Shown: piece by piece, positions 1 through 10,005 of the stretch
Position numbering within the stretch: position 1 is the first letter of the stretch
Layout of the letters: each line of letters begins with the position of its first letter
Assembly: GCA_015661405.1 (NCBI GenBank)
Contig: JACWMK010000001.1
Location: 59,223-123,222, forward strand
Origin: Methanobacterium sp.
GTDB lineage: Archaea > Methanobacteriota > Methanobacteria > Methanobacteriales > Methanobacteriaceae
Direction of reading: 5' to 3'
Length of the DNA stretch: 64,000 nucleotides
Program-made: the position numbers and the translations under genes
The notes under the pieces: model-generated
The model's input: the letters and a program-made list of their open reading frames with translations, nothing else
The model's database searches: none
Told to the model about the DNA's origin: nothing

Positions 1-369
1 ATACTCCACATAAATTAAATATGCAGCAAGTGATGCTGAATCAGGCGCTGCTGCCAAATTTAATTTAGGTAATATTAGCAATATGACGAAGGAGTGCCAG
101 AAAAAACCGAACGATCCAAAAGCTAGTGTGGCGAAGGTGTTTCCATTCCTGTATTCCATTATAACTGCAATATCTATGCTATTCTACCATAAGCCTATGC
201 CATAGCTATTATCATACTACTTAACCTAAAAAATCCGGCATTAGATGAATTTAATAGGACTGTGGTCATTCCAAATGCAATCAGCCCTAAGGGGGCGGGA
301 TTAGCATAGGTATGTTTAATTAGCTACCGAAGCATCTATGGTGATATTAGAATTTTCTTCTTCTGCCAT
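1..369 (-). pseudogene. decayed GPR1/FUN34/YaaH (SatP-type) acetate transporter, cut by window edge
   Basis: Reading leftwards from an ATG at 369 (preceded by GGAGGT) gives MAEEENSNITIDASVAN and then a stop. The next frame, from 305, gives ANPAPLGLIAFGMTTVLLN, which matches the NPAPLGLxxFG signature of the GPR1/FUN34/YaaH acetate/succinate transporters. Two in-frame TAG codons and a further shift follow, and from about 162 the frame continues as VIMEYRNGNTFATLAFGS, then FFWHSFVILLILP, also family-like. Two frameshifts plus internal stops mean the gene is dead rather than misread once. It sits directly downstream of acetyl-CoA synthetase on the same strand, so it was probably the acetate importer of an acetate-assimilation pair. 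The 3' part lies outside the window. Confidence 0.8.
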
Positions 370-404
370 TCCCTATACCTCCAATTATAACTTTTATTAT
401 AAAT

Positions 405-2306
405 TCATTCTTCGAGGGTTGAAGTATCTCCAAGTTCTTCACCTTCTTCTCTGGCTCTTAATATTCTTCTCATGATTTTTCCACTTCTTGTTTTAGGGAG
501 TGATTTAACTTGATCCAATTCTCCTAAAACAACTACGGGACCTAATTCATATCTAACATGTCGTTTCAGGTCTTCGATAAGTTTAGTTTTAAGTTCATAT
601 CCCTCTCTTAGTACTAGAAAAGCTTTTATTACCTGCCCTTTCACTGGATCCGATTTACCAATAACAGCAGCCTCTGCAACAGCAGGATGGCTTACGAAAG
701 CTGACTCAACTTCCGAAGTACCTATTCTATGTCCTGCTATCTTTAAAACATCGTCGGATCTTCCCTGGATCCAAAAGTAACCATCTTCATCTTTACGCGC
801 AATGTCTCCAGCATTGTAATATCCTGGGTAATCCTTCCAGTAACTATTGATAAATCGTTCTTCATCATGGTATAAAGTTCGAAACATGGCAGGCCAAGGT
901 GTTTTAATAACTAAGAATCCACCTTTACCTAAAGACACCGGATTACCTTTCTCATCAACCACATCAGCCTCTACTCCTGGTACTGCTTTTGTGGCTGATC
1001 CTGGTTTTAGTGGAGTAGTAGGTAAAGGTGATATGAGGTGCATGCCTGTTTCTGTTTGCCACCAAGTATCCATAATAGGTATTTTTTCTTTTCCAATATT
1101 TTTATAAAGCCACATCCATGCTTCGGGGTTAATAGGTTCACCAACCGTCCCTAATATCCTCAAGGATGATGTGTTATATATTTTAGGATATCTATTACCA
1201 AATCTCATGAGATGTCTAATAGCTGTTGGTGCTGTATAAAATTTAGTTACACCATATTTTTCTACCATACGCCACCATGTGCCCGGATCAGGATAATCAG
1301 GGGCTCCCTCGTAAACTAGAGTAGTTGTACCTAGTAATAATGGTGCATAGATTACATAACTGTGTCCGGTTATCCAACCAATATCTCCAGTGCACCACCA
1401 TAAGTCATCGTCATGTATATCAAATATATCTCTAAGAGTGGTGGCTACACCAACCATGTAACCTGCGGTGGTGTGTAATATCGCTTTAGGTTTCCCTGTA
1501 CTTCCTGAAGTGTGTAATATGAATAATGGGTCTTCAGCATCCATTTCTTCAGCTTCGAATTCATCGGATTCTCCTTCTATAAGTCTATTATAGGATATTT
1601 CTCTACCACTTAAATCAGAAGTTTCTATGGGATTACCCGTATGATTTACGACTATTATTGTTTCAACTGTATGTGATTGTAATAATCCTTCATCTGCTAT
1701 TTTTTTAAGATCTATAATTTTACCCCTTCTATAGGTACCGTCAGCAGTTATGAGTATCTTTGCTTTCACATCGTTCATTCTTTCTACGAATGATCCTACA
1801 CTTAATCCGGAGTATACTACGCTGTGAATTGCACCGATCTTGGTACAGGCTAGCATTGAAACTAGGAGCTCCGGACACATGGGTAAGTACATGGATACCC
1901 TATCTCCTTTTTTAACTCCTATGTTTGTGAGTCCATTGGCGAATTTATTGACTTCTCTGTATAATTCATAATATGTTATTTTTTTTTCATCGCCTCTCTC
2001 GTTTGCATAGAGTATGGCTACTTGATTTCTCTTAGGGGTTTTAATCCAGCGATCCACAGCATTGTGTGCTAAGTTGATTTTACCATTGACAAACCATTTA
2101 TAGAATGGTTTATTGCTGTCATCTAAGACTTTATCCCATTTTTGGAACCATTCAAATTGTTCGGCTTGATTAGCCCAGTATTTTTCAATGTCTTTTCCTT
2201 TATTTAATTCTGCTTCCCAATCTTTTACTTTTGCTCTTTTGATTACTTGTTCGTCAGGATTAAAAATTCTTTTCTCTTTTAGAAGGACATCTGTATCATG
2301 TGCCAT
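405..2306 (-). CDS. acs: acetyl-CoA synthetase (AMP-forming)
   Basis: A 633-residue ANL-superfamily enzyme that makes acetyl-CoA from acetate, ATP and CoA in the cytoplasm, supplying carbon for biosynthesis in hydrogenotrophic methanogens. Visible motifs are the P-loop-like HTSGSTGKPK at 265-274, DTWWQTET at 413-420, the hinge/core GRSDDVLKIAGHRIG at 515-529, and the C-terminal PKTRSGKIMRR with the catalytic, acetylatable lysine at about 610. Length is close to the usual 630-650. The ATG start has GGCGGAAAG just upstream. The downstream acetate transporter is a pseudogene, so acetate may now enter by diffusion or another carrier (inference). A related acyl-CoA synthetase is possible, but the similarity pattern is that of true Acs. 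Confidence 0.95.
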   Translation of the reverse strand: MAHDTDVLLKEKRIFNPDEQVIKRAKVKDWEAELNKGKDIEKYWANQAEQFEWFQKWDKVLDDSNKPFYKWFVNGKINLAHNAVDRWIKTPKRNQVAILYANERGDEKKITYYELYREVNKFANGLTNIGVKKGDRVSMYLPMCPELLVSMLACTKIGAIHSVVYSGLSVGSFVERMNDVKAKILITADGTYRRGKIIDLKKIADEGLLQSHTVETIIVVNHTGNPIETSDLSGREISYNRLIEGESDEFEAEEMDAEDPLFILHTSGSTGKPKAILHTTAGYMVGVATTLRDIFDIHDDDLWWCTGDIGWITGHSYVIYAPLLLGTTTLVYEGAPDYPDPGTWWRMVEKYGVTKFYTAPTAIRHLMRFGNRYPKIYNTSSLRILGTVGEPINPEAWMWLYKNIGKEKIPIMDTWWQTETGMHLISPLPTTPLKPGSATKAVPGVEADVVDEKGNPVSLGKGGFLVIKTPWPAMFRTLYHDEERFINSYWKDYPGYYNAGDIARKDEDGYFWIQGRSDDVLKIAGHRIGTSEVESAFVSHPAVAEAAVIGKSDPVKGQVIKAFLVLREGYELKTKLIEDLKRHVRYELGPVVVLGELDQVKSLPKTRSGKIMRRILRAREEGEELGDTSTLEE

Positions 2307-2360
2307 TTATCTTTCCGCCTTTTTAGTTAGAATATTATCTATATTTAAGTTGATCTCTCC

Positions 2361-2370
2361 ATATATATTT
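2361..2370 (-). promoter_or_regulatory. acs: probable TATA box for acs
   Basis: On the minus strand an AAATATATAT stretch lies about 55 nt before the acs start codon, a plausible position for an archaeal TATA box with a short leader. The whole region is AT-rich, so this is only suggestive. Confidence 0.35.
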
Positions 2371-2547
2371 TAGTATTATTAATCATGATAAATTTTTTTT
2401 AAAATCAATGAGGAATAAAAAAAATAATTTAACAAAAATAAATTGGGATTATTGCAGTTGAATTAAAAAAAATGAATTGAATCAGATTTTAAACAAAAAA
2501 ATTATGTAATTCAAAAAAAGAAATAAAAAAAGCTTAATAGCTTTTCT

Positions 2548-4194
2548 TTACATCATTGGAGGCATTCCACCCATACCTGGAGGCATACCTTCCATACCTT
2601 CCATATCTGGTTGTTTACCAGCACCGCTGGAAGCGACAACATCATCTATTCTTAAAATCATCTCAGCTGCTTCAGCTGCAGATTGTATAGCTTGTTTTTT
2701 CACCCGGTGAGGTTCAATGACACTGGCGAATTTCATATTAGCTACCTTACCTTGGAAAACATCAAGTCCCATATAAGGTGATTTTTCCTGTGCAGCCCTG
2801 ATATCTACTAAAACATCAATACTATCCATTCCAGCATTTTCTGCTAAAGTTTTAGGCACTATTTCCAAAGCTTTGGCAAAAGCAACCACAGCTAATTGTT
2901 CTCTCCCACTAATAGTGTCAGAATAATCAGTGAGTCCACGAGCAATAGCCATCTCTGCAGCTCCACCACCAGCTACTACTTTACCATCTTCTACAGTAGC
3001 GGTTACCACTCCTATAGCATCTTCAACAGCCCTTTCCACTTCTTCAGCTACATGTTTAGTACTTCCACGTAGTATAATGGATACTGCCTTAGGATCAGGA
3101 TTTTCTTCAACGAAAATTAAAATTTCATCAAAAATCTTTTTCTCATAAACAATTCCAGCGTTACCTAGATCATCTGAACTAAGATCTTCAATGTTAGTTG
3201 CCACGGAAGCTCCAGTAGCTTTCTCTAGTCTTTCGATATCAGATTTTCTCACCCTTTTAACTGCAAAAATTCCTTCACGTGCTAAGTAACTTTGGGCTAA
3301 ATCATCAATACCTTTTTGACAGAATACAACGTTAGCTCCAGTATCTATAATCTTATCTACCATTTCCCTAACCATTGACTCTTCTTGTTCAATGAAGGCT
3401 TGCATTTGATTAGGTGCAGTTAAATTGATTTTAGCATCGGTTTCTAGATCTTTAACTTCTATAGGGTATTTTAATAATGCAATTCGTGCATTCTTAATTT
3501 TTTTAGGCATTGATTGATCGATTCTGCTTTTATCAATCACTACTCCCCTAACAAGTTGGGATTCATCTACGGTGGCTCCCTGAATCCTATGAATGTTTAT
3601 ATGATCTCTATCTACTTCACCATCTTTTTCCACTTGTTTTACTGCATTTACAATGATTTCAGCAAGTGGTTGTCTGGCTTTTTCTGTACCTTTACCAGTC
3701 ATTGCAGTCATGGCTACTTCTATTAAAGTTTCACGATCACTTCTGTCAATTGAGATGTCGTTTAAGATTTCAAGTGCTTTAGTAGCAGCTCTTCGGTAAC
3801 CCATAGAAATCACTGTGGGATGTATATCCTGTTCCAGTAAATCCTCTGCTTTTTTAAGTAATTCACCAGCTATTATCACTGCAGTGGTAGTTCCATCACC
3901 TACTTCATCTTCCTGAGTCTTAGCCACTTCTACGAGCATTTTAGCTGCAGGGTGTTCAATATCCATTTCCTTTAAAATAGTAACTCCATCATTAGTCACA
4001 ACTATGTCACCTAAGGAATCTACAAGCATTTTATCCATTCCCTTAGGGCCTAATGTTGTTCTAATAGTTTCTGCAAGAATTTTACCTGCCATTATATTCA
4101 TGCTTTGAGCATCTCTTCCTAAACGTCTATTTGTACCTTCAGGTAAGATTAATATTGGCTGGCCTTGTTGTCCTTGCCCTCCGAATTGCGCCAC
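2548..4194 (-). CDS. thsA: thermosome subunit (group II chaperonin)
   Basis: Subunit of the archaeal ATP-dependent group II chaperonin that folds cytosolic proteins in a double ring. The protein shows the family N-terminus (QPILILPEGTNRR), the ATP-site motif GDGTTTAVI near residue 90, and a flexible C-terminal tail rich in Gly and Met. An upstream ATG at 4203 is open, but the Shine-Dalgarno GGAG directly abuts it. The same GGAG is 9 nt from GTG at 4194, which gives VAQFGGQ, the usual thermosome start, so I place the start at 4194 (548 residues). It is monocistronic, with a clear TATA box upstream. Which paralogue (alpha or beta) it is cannot be told here. Confidence 0.95.
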   Translation of the reverse strand: MAQFGGQGQQGQPILILPEGTNRRLGRDAQSMNIMAGKILAETIRTTLGPKGMDKMLVDSLGDIVVTNDGVTILKEMDIEHPAAKMLVEVAKTQEDEVGDGTTTAVIIAGELLKKAEDLLEQDIHPTVISMGYRRAATKALEILNDISIDRSDRETLIEVAMTAMTGKGTEKARQPLAEIIVNAVKQVEKDGEVDRDHINIHRIQGATVDESQLVRGVVIDKSRIDQSMPKKIKNARIALLKYPIEVKDLETDAKINLTAPNQMQAFIEQEESMVREMVDKIIDTGANVVFCQKGIDDLAQSYLAREGIFAVKRVRKSDIERLEKATGASVATNIEDLSSDDLGNAGIVYEKKIFDEILIFVEENPDPKAVSIILRGSTKHVAEEVERAVEDAIGVVTATVEDGKVVAGGGAAEMAIARGLTDYSDTISGREQLAVVAFAKALEIVPKTLAENAGMDSIDVLVDIRAAQEKSPYMGLDVFQGKVANMKFASVIEPHRVKKQAIQSAAEAAEMILRIDDVVASSGAGKQPDMEGMEGMPPGMGGMPPMM

Positions 4195-4222
4195 AATTAT
4201 CATCTCCAGTTTGTTCTTTTCT

Positions 4223-4255
<33 letters not shown>

Positions 4256-4264
4256 ATTTACCCC

Positions 4265-4499
4265 TTAAAATTTAATATAATAGTAACGATTTGTTAATAA
4301 AAAAAAATAGAATTTCAAAATGTTATAATATATTAAACTTTTTAGCCTAATCAAAGATGAAATACTGTAAAATTTTCCATTCACTTCTAACCCGTGCAAA
4401 TGATTCATTTCATGAGATACACCATACACACTCGAACCCTCAAAGGATAAAGAACCTTTAAAATATTTAACTGTTATTTTTAATTTTAATGGAATATAA
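4265..4499 (-). pseudogene. remnant with peptide-deformylase-like HExxHxxG motif
   Basis: A minus-strand frame without a start reads LKLKITVKYFKGS, then GVSHEMNHLHG (motif at 4391-4414), and runs on to a stop at 4265-4267. Spacing and sequence resemble motif 3 of peptide deformylases (HExDHLxG), whose two His residues bind metal and whose Glu is catalytic. The upstream motifs are not seen and the tail after the motif becomes low-complexity, so this is at best a fragment. Identification rests on one motif and is tentative. Confidence 0.4.
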
Positions 4500-4830
4500 C
4501 TGCTTTTATTATATCTTCTGCATCAACTTCAATTTTAAAGGGTCTTTCATCTATTTCCCGTTCTTTTTTTTATTCCCACATTTTTCTAGACGATGAATGA
4601 ACACCTTCTTCTTTCAATATTTTAAGATTTATAAAAAGAAAAACAGTTTTTATAGTGTAGTCAACCATTTTTTCCTGATTATAGTGAGTTAACTTATCCT
4701 TTACAGTCAAAAACTTTTAATAATTTTGTTTTGAAACTCCAATCTCCACCAAATTTTATAGAGAAATCAATAGTAAAAAAGCTTTTGGTGTAATATTCAA
4801 CTTCTTTATTATCATCTCTTCTTGAAGATT
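4486..4830 (-). pseudogene. decayed ORF of unknown family
   Basis: Two minus-strand frames read like protein but are interrupted. One, from about 4820, includes EVEYYTKSFFTIDFS and FGGDWSFKTKLLKVFD. A shifted frame continues as KDKLTHYNQEKMVDYTIK, passes one TAA, and ends as KIEVDAEDIIKAVIFH at 4486. At least one frameshift and one nonsense codon are needed to join them. I do not recognise the family. It lies between the thermosome and cyclic-DPG synthetase genes. Confidence 0.4.
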
Positions 4831-4881
4831 AAATGATAATTGATTTTTTAATTCACATTCACTAGTAAATGCCAAATAAAT

Positions 4882-6258
4882 TCACTTTTTAAAGTGTGAT
4901 ATAGCATCATTTACAACTTTAATTATAGCATCGGAAAGTTTTGGGTAAGGTCCTTCAATTACCTTAGGTATATTATCACAGTATACCACCTCTAATCCTG
5001 CTTCCAATGCATCTTTGGTGGCCACATCGACTGCTGCTGCCTTTAATTCTGTAAGCATTACATCAGCTTCACCAATATGTTTTTCTATATCCTTTTGGAG
5101 TAATGGTCTATTAGATAGATGTGATGTGGTTCCAACCACTTTACAATTAAAGTTATCCTGAAGATATTCAATTAAAACAGTTTTAACAGAATCTGGGGCA
5201 GTTGTTGCAAAAAGTACCTTCTTATTTTCAATAGAACTTAATGGCTTTGGACGGAAAACTGTAGAAATAACCATTGCTCCGGGATTAATGATCTTTATGA
5301 ATTTTTCAATGCCCTCTACCTTCTCTGGACTAGCCATAGGCATTTCACACATAGTTATTACCACTAAATCCGCCTTTTTTATTCTAAATGGACCGAAGAA
5401 TTTTTCTATATTTATCAACGGTTGGTTAGCACCTACTAATACTATGTGTTTATCGGTTTTTATAGGGGGAATTGCTGCACCGCTTCCTTCTATAATCACG
5501 AACTCCGTTTCCACTTCATTGGCAAGTTGAGCTCCCTTCTTCATGTTAGTTATGAAAACATCACCCACCATACCACCACCACATCTCCGACAACCAATAG
5601 TTAATATACGGCTCATGAGTGCGTCTTCCCAGTGGTCGGATGCAGCGTGGACACCCTTATTTGATTGCTCCATTAAATATTCAGGGGTAAGTTCTATTAA
5701 GTCTCCTCTAACTATTTCTGGTTCCGTTGGGCCTCCTCGCCCCATGGCCACAATACAAGGATTGTATTCTTTTTTATCGATTATTCTTGCAGCGTAAGCT
5801 GATACTGCAGTTTTACCTATACGTTTACCTGTTCCCAATATTTTTAGTGATGGTTTTTGAAGAACATCATGCTCTGATATGGGGTAAAATTTAAAATCTG
5901 GTCCTTCATAATTAATCCCCTGCTCAAGAATTATAGTTGCTATTTTAAATCTTTTAGAATAATCAACGATAGGTTCATCACTTAAATCCATAACTACGTC
6001 TGCATTATATTGTTCAATAATTTCTCCAATTAGATCATAGGGTATTTTATGATGATCAGCACCAAAATGGACGGGTCTTCCCAATTTTACCTGTACGGCT
6101 TTATCTGATGTTTCCCTTAATTTTTCAGTACCACCTATGAATATAACAGCTACTACTTCGTTATGTTCAAGACTATCTAAGGTGTCTAATGCTGCTTTAG
6201 TTACGGGAATGTAATGCTCTCCATCCACTAAACAAACCATTCTTCTTAAACCATGCAT
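4882..6258 (-). CDS. cpgS: cyclic 2,3-diphosphoglycerate synthetase
   Basis: Catalyses ATP-dependent intramolecular closure of 2,3-diphosphoglycerate to cyclic DPG, a compatible solute and phosphate store known in Methanobacteriales such as Methanothermus and Methanothermobacter. The 458 residues match the roughly 460-residue family. A P-loop-like GTGKRIGKTA lies at 142-151, followed by the conserved VAMGRGGPTEPE and CRRCGGGMVGDVF blocks. The ATG start has GGATG seven nt upstream. It appears monocistronic, and a TTTATATAAA element lies about 90 nt upstream near 6343. Its presence is a strong lineage marker. Confidence 0.93.
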   Translation of the reverse strand: MHGLRRMVCLVDGEHYIPVTKAALDTLDSLEHNEVVAVIFIGGTEKLRETSDKAVQVKLGRPVHFGADHHKIPYDLIGEIIEQYNADVVMDLSDEPIVDYSKRFKIATIILEQGINYEGPDFKFYPISEHDVLQKPSLKILGTGKRIGKTAVSAYAARIIDKKEYNPCIVAMGRGGPTEPEIVRGDLIELTPEYLMEQSNKGVHAASDHWEDALMSRILTIGCRRCGGGMVGDVFITNMKKGAQLANEVETEFVIIEGSGAAIPPIKTDKHIVLVGANQPLINIEKFFGPFRIKKADLVVITMCEMPMASPEKVEGIEKFIKIINPGAMVISTVFRPKPLSSIENKKVLFATTAPDSVKTVLIEYLQDNFNCKVVGTTSHLSNRPLLQKDIEKHIGEADVMLTELKAAAVDVATKDALEAGLEVVYCDNIPKVIEGPYPKLSDAIIKVVNDAISHFKK

Positions 6259-6526
6259 ATTTAAAACATCCTAAAAAAGTTTAATTGTAATAAATAAATA
6301 TTAGGAACAAATTTTTGTAATAATAAATAATATTTTTAATACTTTATATAAAATAATGAAAATTGCTATATTGAATTTATAACTAAATATAGTTAGAAAA
6401 GAATTAATTTACTAAAATTTATATTATTACTATCTTAACATTTATTATTATATTAATATAATAAGTTAAACTGACACTAATGACAATTTATCAAGTAAAT
6501 CCCAGCATCTTACAAAAATCTTTTTT

Positions 6527-6847
6527 TCATAACTTAACTTTTTGATAATTTAAATTACCGTCATCTTGAAATTTAATAAGCTCTTTTCTAGATCTTTTAA
6601 TCAATTCAGAAAGACCATTAGAAACATTAGACCCACCACCGTTATTACTGGCAATAACCTCAGATATTGTATTAGATAATACAAATATAGCATGTTTATG
6701 TTCAGCTTTAGTTCGGTGAATGTGATGAGGGCTTATATTAAGACACAGATAATCTTTGCACTCCTCCTTCAGCTCATATTCTTCATCCATATTTTTTAAA
6801 ACATATACCAAAAACTGATGTAGTTGTATGAGTTCATCCTTGTACAT
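6527..6847 (-). CDS. UPF0058 family protein
   Basis: A small (106 aa) cytosolic protein with the family opening MYKDELIQLHQFLVYVLK and the conserved NISPHHIHRTKAEHKHAIFVLS core. The family is widespread in Euryarchaeota and its role is unknown. A longer reading from a TTG at 6874 is open, but GAGGT lies 10 nt before the ATG at 6847, and MYKDELIQ is the family's normal N-terminus, so I use 6847. It is divergent from hisD. Confidence 0.88.
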   Translation of the reverse strand: MYKDELIQLHQFLVYVLKNMDEEYELKEECKDYLCLNISPHHIHRTKAEHKHAIFVLSNTISEVIASNNGGGSNVSNGLSELIKRSRKELIKFQDDGNLNYQKVKL

Positions 6848-7094
6848 ATTTATCGATACCTCTACCCTATTCAATCAATTAAAGATTTAAAGCATGTTAT
6901 ATACGTTACAGCGCATAATATATAGAAAAATATAATTGGACAGTATTAGATTCATCCAGTAACAACATGCTAAATATAATATTAAAAATTATTAGTAAAT
7001 AAAGTTTTTCACCAATTAAAACTATTATTCACATAAATAAAACCGACTCATAGCAAGATATTTAACCCAATAACACTAATTAATTTGTGATAGG

Positions 7095-8378
7095 ATGAAA
7101 ATCATTGAACTAAAAAACCAAAATAAGCAGGATAGAATAAAACTTCTGAAAAGGTCACTAATTGATTCTCAAATAGTTTTAAACACCGTAGGTAATATAA
7201 TAAGCGACGTTCGTAACAATGGAGATCAATCACTAAAAACTTACACTCAAAAATTAGATAACGTTAAACTTGAAAATTTCAAATTAGATGAACAAGAAAT
7301 CAAAAAAAGCATCAGCCAAGTTGACCCCTTACTTATCAAAGCACTAAAAAAAGCAGCAGCCAACATAAAAAAATTTCACAAAACACAATTACCGCAAGAA
7401 TGGATATGTAATGTAGATGAAGGGATCACAGCAGGGCAAATAATCCGCCCATTAAAAACAGTAGGCTGTTACATACCAGGAGGGCGTGCAGTATATCCCT
7501 CTACAATCCTTATGACGGTTATACCAGCTAAAATAGCTGGAGTATCCAAAGTTATATGTTGTACTCCACCAGCTCAGAATGGTAAGGTGAAGAATGAAAT
7601 CCTAGCTGCAGCTAGTATTTCTGGTGCTGATGAAATATATTCAGTTGGAGGAGCGCAAGCCATAGCTGCCATGACTTATGGTACAGAATCCATACCAAAA
7701 GTGGATAAAATTGTAGGTCCTGGAAATATATATGTAACCACTGCAAAAAAACTTGTATACGGTGACGTGGATATCGATTTCCCGGCAGGACCATCAGAAG
7801 TTCTTATAATTGCCGATGCTGAATCCAATCCAAATTATGTCGCATTGGATATGCTAGCACAAGCTGAACATGACCCTAATGCAGCCGCAGTATTAGTAAC
7901 TACATCTAAAACTTTAGCTGAAAACGTTAATAATATTATTAATCATAAAATTTTATCTATACCGCGAAGAGATATAATAGAAGAATCACTGGAAAATTAT
8001 GGTAGGATCATCCTTGTGGATAATTTAAAGGAAACTGTGGAATTTTCCAATGAATATGCTCCAGAACATTTAATAATCATGACTTCCCAACCAGAAGAAG
8101 TCCTGAAAGATATACATAACGCTGGTTCAATATTTCTAGGTGAATTAACACCCGTAGCCGCTGGAGATTACGGATCAGGTACTAATCACGTTCTACCCAC
8201 ATCAGGATGTGCTCGCCTATATTCTGGACTCTCCACAGAATCATTCCTCAAGAAACCAACAATTCAACGACTTACCAAAGAAGGTTTAGAAAATCTTAAA
8301 GATGTGGTAATAACACTGGCAGAATATGAAGGACTCTATGCCCATGCGGAATCTTTTAAAAAACGTTTAAAAGATTGA
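7095..8378 (+). CDS. hisD: histidinol dehydrogenase
   Basis: Carries out the last two steps of histidine synthesis, oxidising L-histidinol to L-histidine with NAD+. At 427 residues it is of normal length. Visible blocks are the glycine-rich GCYIPGGRAVYPST, GPGNIYVTTAKKLVYG, the acid/base region EYAPEHLIIM, and GLSTESFLKKPTIQ near the end; Zn-ligand regions such as AEHDPNA are present. It stands alone here with no other his genes, as is usual for scattered archaeal his genes. The ATG follows GTGATAGG almost directly, so the ribosome-binding site is weak. Confidence 0.95.
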   Translation: MKIIELKNQNKQDRIKLLKRSLIDSQIVLNTVGNIISDVRNNGDQSLKTYTQKLDNVKLENFKLDEQEIKKSISQVDPLLIKALKKAAANIKKFHKTQLPQEWICNVDEGITAGQIIRPLKTVGCYIPGGRAVYPSTILMTVIPAKIAGVSKVICCTPPAQNGKVKNEILAAASISGADEIYSVGGAQAIAAMTYGTESIPKVDKIVGPGNIYVTTAKKLVYGDVDIDFPAGPSEVLIIADAESNPNYVALDMLAQAEHDPNAAAVLVTTSKTLAENVNNIINHKILSIPRRDIIEESLENYGRIILVDNLKETVEFSNEYAPEHLIIMTSQPEEVLKDIHNAGSIFLGELTPVAAGDYGSGTNHVLPTSGCARLYSGLSTESFLKKPTIQRLTKEGLENLKDVVITLAEYEGLYAHAESFKKRLKD

Positions 8379-8582
8379 ATTATCAAATCTAGAGAATTAA
8401 ATTAAATAATTAAAATAATATATAAAATAATTAATTATAGGAATAGATAATAAAGAAAAGAATATTGTATTATAATTATCTTATGAAATGAAAAAAAAAT
8501 ATTACTGAAAAAAATATGTATTGATGTGATATCTATTTTCTTTTTAAATTTATTTGAATTTATTTTTTGGAAGTGATTTAAT

Positions 8583-9899
8583 TTGACTGACCATCAAAAT
8601 TGTAGAAGAACTCAATATTCAAAAGAAATAACTCCTGAGTTAAATGGAAAAAAAGTAATCATTATGGGCTGGATTCATGAATTAAGAGATTTAGGTGGAA
8701 TTATATTTTTACTCCTAAGAGATCGAGATGGTGTAATCCAAGTAACTGCCCCTAGCAAAAAAATTTCTCCAGAACTATTTGAAAATATACGCAAGTTCAA
8801 AAAAGAATCAGTGATTACAGTTAAAGGCGTAGTACAGGATTCATCTAAAGCTCCAGGAGGAGTAGAAATCATCCCCTATGAAGTTGAACTTTTAACTGAA
8901 AGTAAACTACCTTTACCATTGGATACCACAGGAAAAGTTAGGGCTGAAATTGATACTCGATTAGATTCTAGATTTCTAGATCTTAGAAAACATAATGTAA
9001 GTTCAATATTCAAAATAAAAAGTAGAATGCTTCATTCTGTAAGAGTATTCTTAGAACAAAATGATTTTATTGAAATAAACACGCCTAAATTAGTTGCATC
9101 AGCAACTGAAGGTGGAACGGAATTATTTCCAATAACTTATTTTGAAAGAGAGGCTTTCCTAGGGCAGAGTCCTCAGCTTTATAAACAGATGATGATGGCG
9201 GCTGGCTTTGACCAAGTTTATGAAATCGCTCCAATTTTCCGGGCTGAAGAGCATGATACTCTCAGACATTTAAATGAAGCAATATCAATAGATTTGGAGG
9301 CTGCATTCTGTAACCATGAAGATGTAATGAATATCTTAGAAAAACTAGTATTCAACGCTATTAATGATGTGAATACGCATTGTAAAGATGAACTTAAAAC
9401 TTTGGAGATTGATCTAAAAGTACCAGAACTTCCATTTGAAAGAGTGGAATATGATGAAGTCGTAGATATGGTTAATTCTCAGGGAGTAACACTCAATCAT
9501 GGTGAAGATCTATCTCGAGCAGCTGAGAAAGCTATGGGAGAATTAATGGAAGGTTATTACTTTATAACTGGATGGCCAACCGATATTAAGCCATTCTATG
9601 TGATGCCCAGTGAAGAGGATCCTAAAAGAAGTTGTGCTTTTGACTTAATGTATCGGGACTTAGAAATATCTTCAGGTGCCATGAGGGTGCATCTGCATGA
9701 TTTACTGGTGGATAGAATTAAAAAACAGGGTTTAAATCCAGATTCATTCAATAGATATTTAGCAGCATTTGAATATGGTATGCCACCACATGCTGGATGG
9801 GGGTTGGGTGCGGAGAGATTTACCATGTGTTTAACTGGAGTTAAAAATATTAGAGAAACTGTCCTCTTTCCAAGGGATAGGAGAAGGCTTATTCCTTAG
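8583..9899 (+). CDS. aspS: aspartyl-tRNA(Asp/Asn) synthetase, archaeal type
   Basis: Class II aminoacyl-tRNA synthetase that charges tRNA with aspartate. The N-terminal OB-fold (about 1-105) is followed by a catalytic core with GQSPQLYKQMMMAAGF, the motif 2 region FRAEEHDTLRHLNE, and motif 3 GWGLGAERFTMCL. At 438 residues it matches the short archaeal form. In relatives this enzyme is non-discriminating and also makes Asp-tRNA(Asn) for the GatCAB amidotransferase; whether that holds here is inferred. It starts with TTG, supported by GGAAGTGA about 6 nt upstream. Confidence 0.95.
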   Translation: MTDHQNCRRTQYSKEITPELNGKKVIIMGWIHELRDLGGIIFLLLRDRDGVIQVTAPSKKISPELFENIRKFKKESVITVKGVVQDSSKAPGGVEIIPYEVELLTESKLPLPLDTTGKVRAEIDTRLDSRFLDLRKHNVSSIFKIKSRMLHSVRVFLEQNDFIEINTPKLVASATEGGTELFPITYFEREAFLGQSPQLYKQMMMAAGFDQVYEIAPIFRAEEHDTLRHLNEAISIDLEAAFCNHEDVMNILEKLVFNAINDVNTHCKDELKTLEIDLKVPELPFERVEYDEVVDMVNSQGVTLNHGEDLSRAAEKAMGELMEGYYFITGWPTDIKPFYVMPSEEDPKRSCAFDLMYRDLEISSGAMRVHLHDLLVDRIKKQGLNPDSFNRYLAAFEYGMPPHAGWGLGAERFTMCLTGVKNIRETVLFPRDRRRLIP

Positions 9900-10005
9900 A
9901 TCCTAACTTTTTTTTAGAGGAAATTATACCGATACTTATTTTTTTTAAATAAATTAGATTAAATATTTTAATTAATCTTTTTTATAAAGGATTTGGAAGA
10001 TTTAT

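Noticed and set aside
847..1107. 86-codon plus-strand ORF inside acs
   Set aside because: Antisense shadow of a well-conserved gene; no ribosome-binding site.
4425..4445. CTCGAACCCTC considered as a tRNA T-loop
   Set aside because: No acceptor or anticodon stem can be built around it; it reads as part of the coding relic on the other strand.
6891..6971. Inverted repeat AGCATGTT / AACATGCT between UPF0058 and hisD
   Set aside because: Only 8 bp with about 65 nt between arms; could be chance in this composition.
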